Shown one piece after another: positions 8,985-17,167 of a DNA stretch of 64,000 bases. A program made the position numbers and the translations under genes. The stretch is taken from assembly GCF_016809835.1 (NCBI RefSeq), contig NZ_JAFBIL020000001.1, positions 434,001 through 498,000 of the forward strand, read 5' to 3'. Source of the stretch: Massilia soli (GTDB taxonomy: Bacteria; Pseudomonadota; Gammaproteobacteria; Burkholderiales; Burkholderiaceae_D). The notes beneath the pieces are model-generated. The model saw nothing but the letters and a program-made list of their open reading frames with translations. It was not told where the DNA came from and ran no database searches. Position 1 is the first letter of the stretch. The number at the start of each line of letters is the position of its first letter.

Positions 8985-9437
8985 TTAGTTATCCCACGAA
9001 CCGACGTCGGTGTCTTCACCGGTTCCGCCTGGCTGGCCATCGGCGCCATACGAGAACAGGTCGACTTCGCCTTTGACGCCGGGCGACAGGTACTGGTAAG
9101 GGTTGCCCCAAGGGTCTTTTGGCAGCTTTTCAACATAGCCGCCGGATTTCCAGCCATTGGCCGAGGGGCCGCTGGTTGGCTTTTCGATCAGCGACTTCAG
9201 GCCCTGTTCGGTGGTCGGATAGCGCTGGTTGTCGAGTTTGTACAGCTTGAGCGCTTGCATCAGCGTCGAGATATCGACGCGCGCCGCGGTCACGCGCGAT
9301 TCGCCGGTACGGCCCATCAGCTTCGGCACGACCAGCGCACCGAGGATGCCGATAATAACCACAACCACCATGATTTCCACCAGGGTGAAGCCGCGTGCGA
9401 CGAGGCGGTGGCGCGGACGGTTTGGAGCTTTATGCAT
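8985..9437 (-). CDS. gspG: Type II secretion major pseudopilin GspG
   Basis: This 150-residue major pseudopilin is the main subunit of the T2SS pseudopilus. The leader MHKAPNRPRHRLVARG is followed by FTLVEIMVVVVIIGILGALV, then GspG signatures: VTAARVDISTLMQALKLYKL, NQRYPTTEQGLKSLIEKP, the WGNPYQYL segment and a C-terminal calcium-binding region (DLFSYGADGQPGGTGEDTD). It is the promoter-proximal gene of this operon. No gspC lies upstream. A TATACT hexamer on the minus strand at 9474-9479 is a possible -10, but no convincing -35 accompanies it. Confidence 0.96.
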   Translation of the reverse strand: MHKAPNRPRHRLVARGFTLVEIMVVVVIIGILGALVVPKLMGRTGESRVTAARVDISTLMQALKLYKLDNQRYPTTEQGLKSLIEKPTSGPSANGWKSGGYVEKLPKDPWGNPYQYLSPGVKGEVDLFSYGADGQPGGTGEDTDVGSWDN

Positions 9438-9489
9438 TTGGTTCAGGTCTCACAGTAATGACAACGAAAGATGAGTATAAGACGGTTTC

Positions 9490-9515
9490 GCCCCCGCCAC
9501 CATACGGCGGGGGGC
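9490..9515 (-). terminator. GC-rich hairpin after the amidohydrolase gene
   Basis: An inverted repeat (GCCCCCGCC and GGCGGGGGGC around a 7-base loop) lies between the amidohydrolase stop and gspG. It could end the upstream minus-strand transcript and insulate the gsp operon. On the minus strand it is not followed by a good T-run, so intrinsic termination there is uncertain. Confidence 0.4.
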
Positions 9516-9556
9516 TTATTGTAGGCACGTTGGTCAAATCACGGCCACGCGCTTGA

Positions 9557-11677
9557 TCAATGCTGATGACGCGCGGTTCCGCCCATTTGCTTCAAGGCGC
9601 CTTCATTGCCGCCGGACGCGATATTAGACGAAACCGGCGGAAGTGCGCGTAAAGTTGGCGTATCTTTCACAAACGGGAGAATTCCCAGTTCCTTGTCGAT
9701 CTCGGTCGGGAAGATCACGTGGCCACGCGTGATGACCGCGGCAACCTTGCGGATATCGTTGATGTCCTTGGTCGGATCGCCATCCACCAGCACCAGGTCG
9801 GCCAGCTTGCCCGGCTCGATCGAACCGCGCTCGTGGCTGGTGCGGGTGTACCTGGCGCCGTTGCGGGTGGCGACCTGGATCGCTTGCGCCGGGGTCAGCC
9901 CCGCCTTGACCAGCATCGCCAGTTCCGACTGCAAGGTGAAGCCGGCCATTTCGTCGGTACCGGCCACGATCGGCACGCCGGCGCGGTACAGGATGCCAAC
10001 AAAGTCGACCATCTTGGCGTACGACTTTTCGTAGCGCTTCAGGGTCGCATCATCGGCGATCTTCATCGTACCGACGTGGAAGCCGCGCTTGACGTCAGGC
10101 GGCATGTGGTCGGCGATGGCGACGAACGGCTCGTTCAGGTCGCCGTCCTTCTGCTTCATGAAGGCAAACGTGGCCAGGGTCGGGTCGACCACGATCTGCT
10201 TGGCCTTCAGGCGCGCGACGAATTTCTTGACGGCCGGCGAATTGAAGTCGAGGCCGGCGACTTTTTCGGACGGCAAAATAAAGCGCTCGAGCGTGCGGGT
10301 TTCCGTCTGCGGCGTGGCCAGGAAGTTCAGCATCACCTGGTTGATGTGCTGGATCTCATCGTAGCCCGCGTCCAGCGCCTCGTGCGCGCGCAAGCCGGCC
10401 GGGATGTGGCCGCCCACGCGCATGCCGCGGCTGTGGGCGTAGGCAACGGTGTCCTTCAGGATCGCCTTCGGGAACGAGTTGTAGATCTTCAGCTGCGGGT
10501 AGCCGTGCTCGGCGTACCAGTCGATCGCGTTCCTGGCGGCGGCAAGGTCCTTGACCACAAAGCCGCCATTCGACGAGAACGGGCTCTCGCCTTCCAGGAA
10601 GCCGGCCGGCACGATCTGCGGACCCAGCAGCATGCCGTTGCTGGTCTCGTCGATGATCTGCTGGACCTGCGCATTGTCGTTGCCCATGTCGCGCACGGTG
10701 GTGACGCCGGCGGCGAGATTCAGGCCGCCTTCCCAGCGGCCGACGTGGCCGTGCATGTCGAACAGGCCCGGCAGCATGATGCGCCCGCCCGCATCGATAT
10801 CGTTGACCGCGCCGCGCACCGGCGCGCCGGCCGGCAGCACGGCGGTGATGCGGCCGCGCAGCACATAGACATCGGACGGCGCACCGACGGTGGCCTTGGC
10901 GCTGTCGAACACGCGCGCGTTGCGCACCACGGTCAGGCCATTGAGCGGATGCTGCAAACGCTTGGCAAGGTCCACCAGCATCTTGCTTTCGGAGACTTTC
11001 TGGCGCGCGGCCAGGGTCTTGCCGACGTCGCTCCAGCCCTGCTCCGTCATGGTCATGTAACCTGGGATGACGACCGCGAACAGGCGCGGCTTCTCGCCGG
11101 TGGTGGCCCAGAAGAACTGCGGCGACATGCCGATGCCGGTCTGCGCCAGCAGCTGCACCTTCTGGGTCTTGCCGCCAGCGCTCACATCGATTTCATCGAG
11201 CTTGCGGTGCGACAGCGTGCCGGACGGCAGCAGCGGCAGGCTGGCGCCGGGACGCGCGGCCAGCGCGCTGATGGCGACCGAGGCCACCTCGAACGAGCTG
11301 TTCAGCGGAACGTAGAGCGCGGCGCCATTGACGGCCTTGCTGCCCTTCTCGGACGTCGAGCGCCAGCTGGCCTGGTCGCCGACGCGGTCGAACTGCTCGT
11401 CGACGACCGCGCCATACGTCGAATTGCCTTTGACGGAATAGTTGGAGATGGTGCCATCCTCGGCGACCTTGAACTGCTCGGTCAGCTCGGGGCCGCGGCC
11501 ATTGTCCTTGAAGATGTAGCGCACCCGGGTGGTGCCGTCGTCATCGCGCTCGACGACCTGTTCGCCGGCGCGTTTGCCGTTCTCGACATGGATGTCGTAC
11601 CGCGTGGTGGTGGTCGCCGCATGGGCGGAAACGCCGAAGGTGGCGGCGACGGCAAGTGCAAGAATGCGATTCATCAA
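9557..11677 (-). CDS. Secreted amidohydrolase (imidazolonepropionase-like metal hydrolase)
   Basis: A 706-residue exported protein with a signal peptide (MMNRILALAVAATFGVSAHA). Residues from about 20 to 250 form a beta-rich domain of unclear role. The remainder is an amidohydrolase-superfamily TIM barrel with the metal motif GLFDMHGHVG, AAGVTTVRDMGN, a Lys in LKIYNS that is a plausible bridging ligand, GGHIPAG, IQHINQ, and the Asp in IVAGTDEMAGF. The C-terminal composite domain has GKLADLVLVDGDPT. Substrate is not inferable; relatives include imidazolonepropionase, prolidase-like and dipeptidase enzymes. It is separated by about 100 bases from moeB upstream and is probably a single-gene unit. 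Confidence 0.82.
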   Translation of the reverse strand: MMNRILALAVAATFGVSAHAATTTTRYDIHVENGKRAGEQVVERDDDGTTRVRYIFKDNGRGPELTEQFKVAEDGTISNYSVKGNSTYGAVVDEQFDRVGDQASWRSTSEKGSKAVNGAALYVPLNSSFEVASVAISALAARPGASLPLLPSGTLSHRKLDEIDVSAGGKTQKVQLLAQTGIGMSPQFFWATTGEKPRLFAVVIPGYMTMTEQGWSDVGKTLAARQKVSESKMLVDLAKRLQHPLNGLTVVRNARVFDSAKATVGAPSDVYVLRGRITAVLPAGAPVRGAVNDIDAGGRIMLPGLFDMHGHVGRWEGGLNLAAGVTTVRDMGNDNAQVQQIIDETSNGMLLGPQIVPAGFLEGESPFSSNGGFVVKDLAAARNAIDWYAEHGYPQLKIYNSFPKAILKDTVAYAHSRGMRVGGHIPAGLRAHEALDAGYDEIQHINQVMLNFLATPQTETRTLERFILPSEKVAGLDFNSPAVKKFVARLKAKQIVVDPTLATFAFMKQKDGDLNEPFVAIADHMPPDVKRGFHVGTMKIADDATLKRYEKSYAKMVDFVGILYRAGVPIVAGTDEMAGFTLQSELAMLVKAGLTPAQAIQVATRNGARYTRTSHERGSIEPGKLADLVLVDGDPTKDINDIRKVAAVITRGHVIFPTEIDKELGILPFVKDTPTLRALPPVSSNIASGGNEGALKQMGGTARHQH

Positions 11678-11718
11678 AAAGTATCTCCAGGAATTATTAT
11701 TAATTACTTACGATTATC

Positions 11719-11765
11719 TTCCAAAATGGTGGTCACCGTGACCCGGTCTGTCCCCGATTTTGGAA
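11719..11765. repeat. Nested inverted repeat between moeB and the amidohydrolase gene
   Basis: Outer arms TTCCAAAAT (11719-11727) and ATTTTGGAA (11757-11765) are perfect complements. Inside them lies a second palindrome, GGTCACCGTGACC (11731-11743). The element occupies the intergenic gap and could act as a terminator for moeB, an operator, or an mRNA structure. Confidence 0.6.
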
Positions 11766-11777
11766 TGATGCTCAATG

Positions 11778-12521
11778 TTAGTTGCAAATGGGGCAGTCGG
11801 GGTTCTTGCCGACGCGGATGCTGGTCCATTCCATGGCGCGGCCGTCGAGCAGCAGCAGGCGCCCGGCGAGCGAGGTGCCGATGCCCGTGATGAGCTTGAG
11901 CGCTTCGGCCGCCTGCATCGCACCGATCACGCCGACCAGCGGGGCGAATACGCCCATCGTGCTGCAGGCGGCGTCTTCGAAGTTCTGGCCTTCGGGGAAC
12001 AGGCAGGAGTAGCACGGCGTCGCCGCGCCGCGCGGGTCGTACACGCTGATCTGGCCGTCGAAGCGGATTACCGCGCCCGAGACCAGCGGCACCCCGGCGG
12101 CGAAGCAGGCGCGGTTGACCGCGTGGCGGGTCTTGAAGTTGTCGGTGCAATCGAGAACGACCGTGGCGCCGCGCACCAGCTCGGCAAGCCGCTGGTCGCC
12201 GACGCGCTCGCACACCGCCGTGACGTCGATGCCGGGGTTGATCTGCAGTAGCGCGTCGCGCCCGGACTCGGCCTTGTTGCTGCCCACCCGCGCGGTGGTG
12301 TGCATGATCTGGCGCTGCAGGTTGGTCAGGTCGACCTGGTCGTCGTCGACCAGCATGATGTGGCCGGCGCCGGCCGAGGCAAGGTAGAGCGCGGCCGGCG
12401 AGCCGAGCCCGCCCGCGCCGATGATCAGCACCTTGGCTTCCAGGATCCGCTCTTGCCCTTCGATGCCGATGTCTTCGAGCAGGATGTGGCGCGAGTAGCG
12501 CAGCAGCTGGTCGTCGTTCAT
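11778..12521 (-). CDS. moeB: Molybdopterin-synthase adenylyltransferase (MoeB/ThiF family)
   Basis: This 247-residue E1-like enzyme adenylates the C-terminal Gly-Gly of a small sulfur-carrier protein (MoaD or ThiS). It has the nucleotide-binding motif IIGAGGLGSPAALYLASAG, the Arg/Lys residues of NLQRQ and SNKAES, the Asp of LDCTDNFKTRH, the zinc pairs CYSC and CPIC, and the crossover region ACSTMGVFAPLVGVIGAMQA. Length fits MoeB without a rhodanese domain. It lies 7 bases downstream of ctpA in the gpmA-envC-ctpA row. ThiF, or a HesA-type function for another carrier, cannot be excluded from sequence. Confidence 0.88.
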   Translation of the reverse strand: MNDDQLLRYSRHILLEDIGIEGQERILEAKVLIIGAGGLGSPAALYLASAGAGHIMLVDDDQVDLTNLQRQIMHTTARVGSNKAESGRDALLQINPGIDVTAVCERVGDQRLAELVRGATVVLDCTDNFKTRHAVNRACFAAGVPLVSGAVIRFDGQISVYDPRGAATPCYSCLFPEGQNFEDAACSTMGVFAPLVGVIGAMQAAEALKLITGIGTSLAGRLLLLDGRAMEWTSIRVGKNPDCPICN

Positions 12522-12528
12522 GCGGCCA

Positions 12529-14013
12529 TCATTTGCGCTCGCCCTTGATCTCGGCTGGCTTTGCGTCGGGCCTGGCCAGCGCCGCCGGTTCGGTCTTCTC
12601 GGCGCGCGGTTCGGCCGCCGACAGCTTGACCGGCAGCCCTTTGAAGCGGTTCAACGCCTGCTGCAGCTGGAAGTCGTCCTTGCTGCCGAAGTCGAGCGGC
12701 TTGCGGTCGCGCGCGGCGGCGCTGCGGGCGGCCTGTTCGGCGTCCATCGCGTCCGGGGTCTTGATGGCCGGCGCGGCCGGCTTGGCGTCCTTGTCGCTGC
12801 CATTGGCGAGATGCTTGACCAGGTCCGATTCGCGCACGCGCAGGCTGTTCAGGCCGTCGCCGTCGGCAGTTTCGTCGACCATCACGTCCGGCACGATGCC
12901 CTTGGCCTGGATCGCGCGCCCGTTCGGCGTGAAGTAGCGCGCGGTGGTGAGCTTGACCGCGGTGTCGGCCGACAGCGGGCGCAGCGTTTGCACCGAGCCC
13001 TTGCCGAAGGTCTGGCTGCCGAGAATCGTCGCGCGCTTGTAGTCTTGCAGGGCGCCGGCGACGATTTCCGACGCCGACGCCGAGCCGCCATTGACCAGCA
13101 CGATCACCGGGACGGTTTTCAGTGCCGCCGGCAGCTTGGCGAGCGGGTCGCCAGAGGCCCGCGCGCCGTAGAATTCGCGCCGCGCATAAAACACCTGGTT
13201 CGAGTCGGGCAGCTGGCCGACGGTGGAGACGATTTTTTTGTCGCCCGGCAGGAAGGCGGCCGAGACGCCGATCGCGCCGGGCAGCAGGCCGCCGGGGTCG
13301 TTGCGCAGGTCAAGCACCAGGCCCTTGAGCTTCGGATCTTGCGCGTACAGCGCGTTGACCTGCTTGACCATGTCGGGGACGGTGTTTTCCTGGAACTGGC
13401 TGATGCGCAGCCAGGCGTAGCCCGGTTCGACCATCCGCGACTTGACGCTTTGCACGCGGATTTCTTCGCGCGACAGCGGCAGCACCCAAGGCTGGTCGTC
13501 GCCCTTGCGCGCGATCGTCAGCACCACTTTGCTTTTCGGTTCGCCGCGCATGCGCTTGATGGCGTCGTCGAGCGACATGCCCCTGACCGGCGCATTGTCG
13601 ATACGGGTGATGACATCGCCCGGCTTGATGCCGGCACGGAAGGCCGGCGAACCTTCGATCGGCGTGATGATCTTGACGTAGCCGTTTTCCATCGCCACTT
13701 CGATGCCGAGCCCGACAAAGCGGCCTTGCATGCTTTCCTGCATCTCGCGATACGACTTTTTGTCGAGATAGGCGGAGTGCGGGTCGAGCGCCGCGACCAT
13801 GCCGGTGATGGCTTGCGACAGCAGCTGCTTGTCGTCGACCGGCTCGACATAGTCGGTCTTGATCAGGCCGTAGACGTCGGCGAACTGGCGCAGTTCGACC
13901 AGCGGCAGCGGCTGCAGGTCGCCGCCGCGCTGCGCCAGCGCGGTCAGCTGCAGCGATGCCGCAAAGCCCGCCACCACGCCGACACCAATCAGACCGATAC
14001 TCTTCGCTTTCAT
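12529..14013 (-). CDS. ctpA: C-terminal processing peptidase (S41 family) CtpA
   Basis: A 494-residue periplasmic serine protease with a signal anchor (MKAKSIGLIGVGVVAGFAAS). Order: N-terminal helical cap (FADVYGLIKTDYVEPVDDKQ), PDZ domain (about 95-175, GLGIEVAMENGYVKIITPIE), then the S41 catalytic core with LVLDLRNDPGGLL, GGSASASEIVAGALQDY (catalytic Ser predicted near 313) and the general-base Lys in TFGKGSVQTLRPL (about 338). The C-terminal 100 residues are charged, Ala/Lys/Pro-rich and probably disordered. It starts 30 bases after envC. CtpA-type proteases trim periplasmic cell-wall enzymes, which fits the EnvC neighbour. Confidence 0.93.
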   Translation of the reverse strand: MKAKSIGLIGVGVVAGFAASLQLTALAQRGGDLQPLPLVELRQFADVYGLIKTDYVEPVDDKQLLSQAITGMVAALDPHSAYLDKKSYREMQESMQGRFVGLGIEVAMENGYVKIITPIEGSPAFRAGIKPGDVITRIDNAPVRGMSLDDAIKRMRGEPKSKVVLTIARKGDDQPWVLPLSREEIRVQSVKSRMVEPGYAWLRISQFQENTVPDMVKQVNALYAQDPKLKGLVLDLRNDPGGLLPGAIGVSAAFLPGDKKIVSTVGQLPDSNQVFYARREFYGARASGDPLAKLPAALKTVPVIVLVNGGSASASEIVAGALQDYKRATILGSQTFGKGSVQTLRPLSADTAVKLTTARYFTPNGRAIQAKGIVPDVMVDETADGDGLNSLRVRESDLVKHLANGSDKDAKPAAPAIKTPDAMDAEQAARSAAARDRKPLDFGSKDDFQLQQALNRFKGLPVKLSAAEPRAEKTEPAALARPDAKPAEIKGERK

Positions 14014-14043
14014 CGTGTTCCCCGCCAGCGCAGCTTGTGGCCG

Positions 14044-15480
14044 CTAGAAATTGACCCAGCCTGCCGGATTGAATGCCTTGCCCCGGTGCCGGAGCTCAAA
14101 GTATAGCCCCGATTCTTCAATTCCACCGGTGCTGCCCGCAGCGGCGATCTGGTCGCCTGCGCGCACGGCATCGCCGACGCGTTTCAGCAGCGACTGGTTG
14201 TTGCCGTAGATCGACAGGTACTGGCTGCCGTGGTCGACGATGATCAGGTTGCCAAAGCCGCGCAGCCAGCTGGCGAACACCACACGGCCGGCGGCGACGG
14301 CGCGCACGTCGCTGCCTTCTTGCGCCTTGATGAACACCCCTTTCCAGCTCGGGCCGGAGCCGCGCTTGGCGCCGAAGCTGGCCGTCACGGCGCCGCTGAC
14401 GGGCGTGCGCAACTTGCCCTTCATGCTGGCGAACGCACCGTCCGGCGCGGCCGGGGCCAGCGCGATGTTTTCCGGCTTTTCCTCGTCCGGGTCGGGCTCG
14501 GGCTCGGCCGGCTTCTGGGCCACCCTTGGCTCCTCAGCGACAGGCTCGGGGCGGCTTGGCACAGGTTTCGCGCCCGGTTTGGCCGCTTCGCGCGCCAGCC
14601 GCTCGCGTTCGGCCTGCGCCTTGGCCAGCGCGGCGGCGCGTGCTTCGGCCCGGGCTTTTGCGCGCGCCGCGGCCAGCGCTTCGCGCCGGCGTTTTTCGGC
14701 GGCGGCGGCGGCGGCCTGTTGCTGGATCAGCGCCGACAGCCGGTCGACCAGGCCGCTCATGCGCTGTTCGTCGCGCTCCAGGTTGCCAATCTGCTTGCGC
14801 TGGTCGGCCAGCCGGGTCGACAGGTTGCCAAGCAGCGCCTTGCGGTGCAGCTTTTCCTTTTCCAGTTTTGATTTCTGCTGGGTTTCCTCCAGCGCGATTT
14901 CTTCCAGCTCGTCTTTGGCGTTCTGCACTTCGAGCTGGTTCTGTTCGACCGTCGCCAGGTTGCTGCGCAGCGAGGCGATCAGGCGCGCCTGCGACTTCGA
15001 CACAAAGGCCATCAGCTGCAGGTCGCGGCTGATGCCGTTCGGGTTTCCACCGGACAGCAGCAGCTTGACCCGGTCTTCGTTGCCGGCCATGTACTGCTCG
15101 CGCAGCAGCTTGGACAGCTGGACTTTCTGTTTGTCGATGGTGGCGGCGAGGCGTTCCTGCGCGCCGTCGAGCTCTTGCAGCTTGCGGTTGGTTTGCTGCT
15201 GCTCCTCGCTCAGCTCGCGCAGCACGCGGTTGGCGTCGGAAATGGCTTCCTCGGACGCGGCCAGCTCGTCGGCGGCGTGTTCGCGCTCGCTCTCGGTACG
15301 CACCACGTCGCGCTTGAGGGTGGCCAGCTTCTTCTGGATGCCGGCGCGGGTTGCCTCAGCCGCAGCCTTTTGCTTGCTGCGGTTGGTGGGCTGCTTGGGG
15401 GCCGCGTGCAGGCTCGCCGCCACGGCCAGCAGGGCCGCCATGGCGACCGCCCTGCGGTAAAACATCTGAGCAAATAACAA
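14044..15480 (-). CDS. envC: Murein hydrolase activator EnvC (degenerate LytM/M23 domain)
   Basis: A 478-residue exported coiled-coil protein. After a signal peptide (AVAMAALLAVAASLHA), residues about 30-270 are long helices (KLATLKRDVVRTESEREHAA; QRKQIGNLERDEQRMSG) followed by an Ala/Lys/Arg-rich helix and a Pro-rich linker. The C-terminal LytM domain begins near residue 350. Where active M23 peptidases have HKGVDI and LHFE, this protein has WKGVFI and LYFE, so metal ligands are missing. This is the EnvC pattern: a non-catalytic activator of septal amidases. The start could also be Met6. It follows gpmA by 3 bases. Confidence 0.9.
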   Translation of the reverse strand: MLFAQMFYRRAVAMAALLAVAASLHAAPKQPTNRSKQKAAAEATRAGIQKKLATLKRDVVRTESEREHAADELAASEEAISDANRVLRELSEEQQQTNRKLQELDGAQERLAATIDKQKVQLSKLLREQYMAGNEDRVKLLLSGGNPNGISRDLQLMAFVSKSQARLIASLRSNLATVEQNQLEVQNAKDELEEIALEETQQKSKLEKEKLHRKALLGNLSTRLADQRKQIGNLERDEQRMSGLVDRLSALIQQQAAAAAAEKRRREALAAARAKARAEARAAALAKAQAERERLAREAAKPGAKPVPSRPEPVAEEPRVAQKPAEPEPDPDEEKPENIALAPAAPDGAFASMKGKLRTPVSGAVTASFGAKRGSGPSWKGVFIKAQEGSDVRAVAAGRVVFASWLRGFGNLIIVDHGSQYLSIYGNNQSLLKRVGDAVRAGDQIAAAGSTGGIEESGLYFELRHRGKAFNPAGWVNF

Positions 15481-15483
15481 GAC

Positions 15484-16230
15484 TTACCTGGCCTTCCCTT
15501 GATTGGCCACCGCGGCCACGGCAGCGGCGATCGCCTCCTGGTCACCCAGGTAGTAGTGGCGGATCGGCTTGAGCTCGGCGTCCAGTTCGTACACCAGCGG
15601 CTGGCCGTTAGGAATGTTCAGGCCGACGATATCCTCGTCGCTGATACCGTCGAGCATCTTGATCAGCGCGCGCAGGCTGTTGCCGTGGGCCGAGATCAGG
15701 ATCTGCTTGCCGGCGCGGATGGCCGGGGCGATTTCTTCATCCCAGGCCGGCATCACGCGCGCCACGGTGTCTTTCAGGCATTCGGTCAGCGGAATGCTTT
15801 CTTTCGCGACGTTGGCGTAGCGCGGGTCGTTGAAGGAATTGCGCGGGTCGTCCGCTGCCAGCGGCGGCGGCGGGGTGTCGTAGCTGCGGCGCCATACCAG
15901 CACCTGGGCGTCGCCGTACTTCGCGGCGGTCTCGGCCTTGTCGAGGCCCTGCAGGGCGCCGTAGTGGCGTTCGTTCAGGCGCCAGTCGTTCTTGATTGGC
16001 AGCCACATCATGTCCATTTCGTCGAGCGTCAGCCACAAGGTGCGGATCGCGCGCTTGAGCACCGAGGTGTAGGCCAGGTCGAAGCTGAAGCCGGCTTCCT
16101 TGAGCACGGTGCCGGCGCTGCGCGCCTCGCGCACGCCCTTCTCGGTCAGGTCGACGTCGGTCCAGCCGGTGAAACGGTTGTCGAGGTTCCAGGTGGACTC
16201 GCCATGGCGCATGAAGACGATTTTATACAT
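15484..16230 (-). CDS. gpmA: 2,3-bisphosphoglycerate-dependent phosphoglycerate mutase
   Basis: This 248-residue glycolytic enzyme interconverts 3- and 2-phosphoglycerate. The phosphohistidine motif MRHGEST (His9) is at the N-terminus, followed by [15 protein letters not shown], the catalytic segment [15 protein letters not shown], a [11 protein letters not shown] loop and the second His in [13 protein letters not shown]. Length is that of the cofactor-dependent dPGM family. It heads the minus-strand envC-ctpA-moeB group and is divergent from the rhodanese gene. Confidence 0.97.
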   Translation of the reverse strand: MYKIVFMRHGESTWNLDNRFTGWTDVDLTEKGVREARSAGTVLKEAGFSFDLAYTSVLKRAIRTLWLTLDEMDMMWLPIKNDWRLNERHYGALQGLDKAETAAKYGDAQVLVWRRSYDTPPPPLAADDPRNSFNDPRYANVAKESIPLTECLKDTVARVMPAWDEEIAPAIRAGKQILISAHGNSLRALIKMLDGISDEDIVGLNIPNGQPLVYELDAELKPIRHYYLGDQEAIAAAVAAVANQGKAR

Positions 16231-16265
16231 GAGGATTCTTTAAAGAGTGAGAAATGGGGTGCATA

Positions 16266-16295
16266 TTCAATCAGTTCCAGCTTCTATTTTATAAT
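16266..16295 (+). promoter_or_regulatory. Probable sigma70 promoter for the rhodanese-grxC genes
   Basis: A perfect TATAAT (16290-16295) with TTCAAT 18 bases upstream (16266-16271) sits in the divergent gap and would start transcription about 25 bases before the GTG start of the rhodanese gene. Confidence 0.55.
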
Positions 16296-16326
16296 GCTCG
16301 GATTGACTTAAACCATTGGAACACCT

Positions 16327-16728
16327 GTGAAATTCATTCTTGACCATATTTTTCTCGTTTCCATCGCCGCCGCATCGGGTCTGGCCCTGCTGTTGCCAGC
16401 CCTGCAGCCGCGCGGCAAGCGTGCTTCGATCCTCGAAGCGACCCAGATGATCAACCGCAACAAGACCACGATCCTGGACGTGCGCACGCCTGAACAATTT
16501 GCCGCAGGTCATTTGCGCGACGCGAAAAACATTCCGCTGTCAGACTTGGGGTCCCGGATCGGTGAACTGGACAAGCAAAAGACCAAAGCCGTCGTCGTCG
16601 TGTGTCAGCAAGGCGCGCGCGCCGAGAAGGCCGTCAAGATGCTGCAGAAAGCCGGATTCGACGACGTGGTCAGCCTCGATGGCGGCCTGACCGCATGGAC
16701 GGCAGCTGGCCTGCCGACCGTCAAATAA
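16327..16728 (+). CDS. Membrane-anchored rhodanese-like sulfurtransferase
   Basis: This 133-residue single-domain rhodanese is preceded by an N-terminal membrane helix (MKFILDHIFLVSIAAASGLALLLPA). The core has TTILDVRTPEQFAAGHLRDA, NIPLSDL and the active-site loop VVVCQQGARA with its persulfide-forming Cys. The C-terminal SLDGGLTAWTAAGLP is typical. It starts with GTG; no ATG nearby preserves the anchor. Followed after 31 bases by grxC, it looks like part of a small thiol/sulfur redox unit. Its physiological acceptor is not known; homologues commonly sit just before grxC and secB in Burkholderiales. Confidence 0.88.
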   Translation: MKFILDHIFLVSIAAASGLALLLPALQPRGKRASILEATQMINRNKTTILDVRTPEQFAAGHLRDAKNIPLSDLGSRIGELDKQKTKAVVVVCQQGARAEKAVKMLQKAGFDDVVSLDGGLTAWTAAGLPTVK

Positions 16729-16759
16729 ACAGCCATCTCTGAACAAGGAGGGAAACCCG

Positions 16760-17023
16760 ATGACAGCCCAAGTCGTGCTCTACCATACCGCAATGTGCCC
16801 TTACTGCGTGCGCGCCGAGCGCCTGCTGGAAGCCAAAGGCGTGACCAACATCGAAAAAATCCGCGTCGACCTCGACCCGGACCAGCGCACCATCATGATG
16901 CAAAAGACCGGTCGCCGCAGCGTGCCGCAAATCTACGTGGGCGACACCCATGTTGGCGGCTTCGACGACCTGTACGCGCTGGACCAGGCCGGCCGCCTCG
17001 ATCCGCTGCTGGCCGGCGCCTGA
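16760..17023 (+). CDS. grxC: Glutaredoxin 3
   Basis: This 87-residue dithiol glutaredoxin reduces disulfides with glutathione in the cytoplasm. The active site is CPYC (Cys13, Cys16), followed by LLEAKGVTNIEKIRVDLDPD, the cis-Pro region RRSVPQIYVGDTHVGGFDDL and a short C-terminal helix. A strong AAGGAGG-type ribosome site precedes the ATG. The rhodanese-grxC-secB order supports a cytoplasmic redox role and the orthology to GrxC. Confidence 0.95.
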   Translation: MTAQVVLYHTAMCPYCVRAERLLEAKGVTNIEKIRVDLDPDQRTIMMQKTGRRSVPQIYVGDTHVGGFDDLYALDQAGRLDPLLAGA

Positions 17024-17086
17024 TTCGCGCATTCCCAGTCCTGCATCAAGCGCACGGCAGTAAAACTATTACAACCTAATCGGTTT

Positions 17087-17095
17087 TGATACAAT
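17087..17095 (+). promoter_or_regulatory. Extended -10 promoter candidate upstream of secB
   Basis: TGATACAAT matches an extended -10 element (TGn followed by TACAAT). No good -35 is visible at 16-18 bases upstream, as is usual for this promoter class. A transcript from here would begin near 17102 and would include the hairpin at 17125-17148. Confidence 0.45.
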
Positions 17096-17124
17096 TGCCG
17101 TCGCGTTTACTTTCAGCACAACCG

Positions 17125-17148
17125 GAACGGCGACTGCCGTTCTTTTTT
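17125..17148 (+). terminator. Intrinsic terminator in the grxC-secB gap
   Basis: A perfect 7-bp stem (GAACGGC, loop GACT, GCCGTTC) is followed immediately by six T residues. It ends about 20 bases before the secB start codon, so it either terminates the grxC transcript or acts within the secB leader. Confidence 0.85.
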
Positions 17149-17167
17149 CATCTCACGAAAGCGTTCC

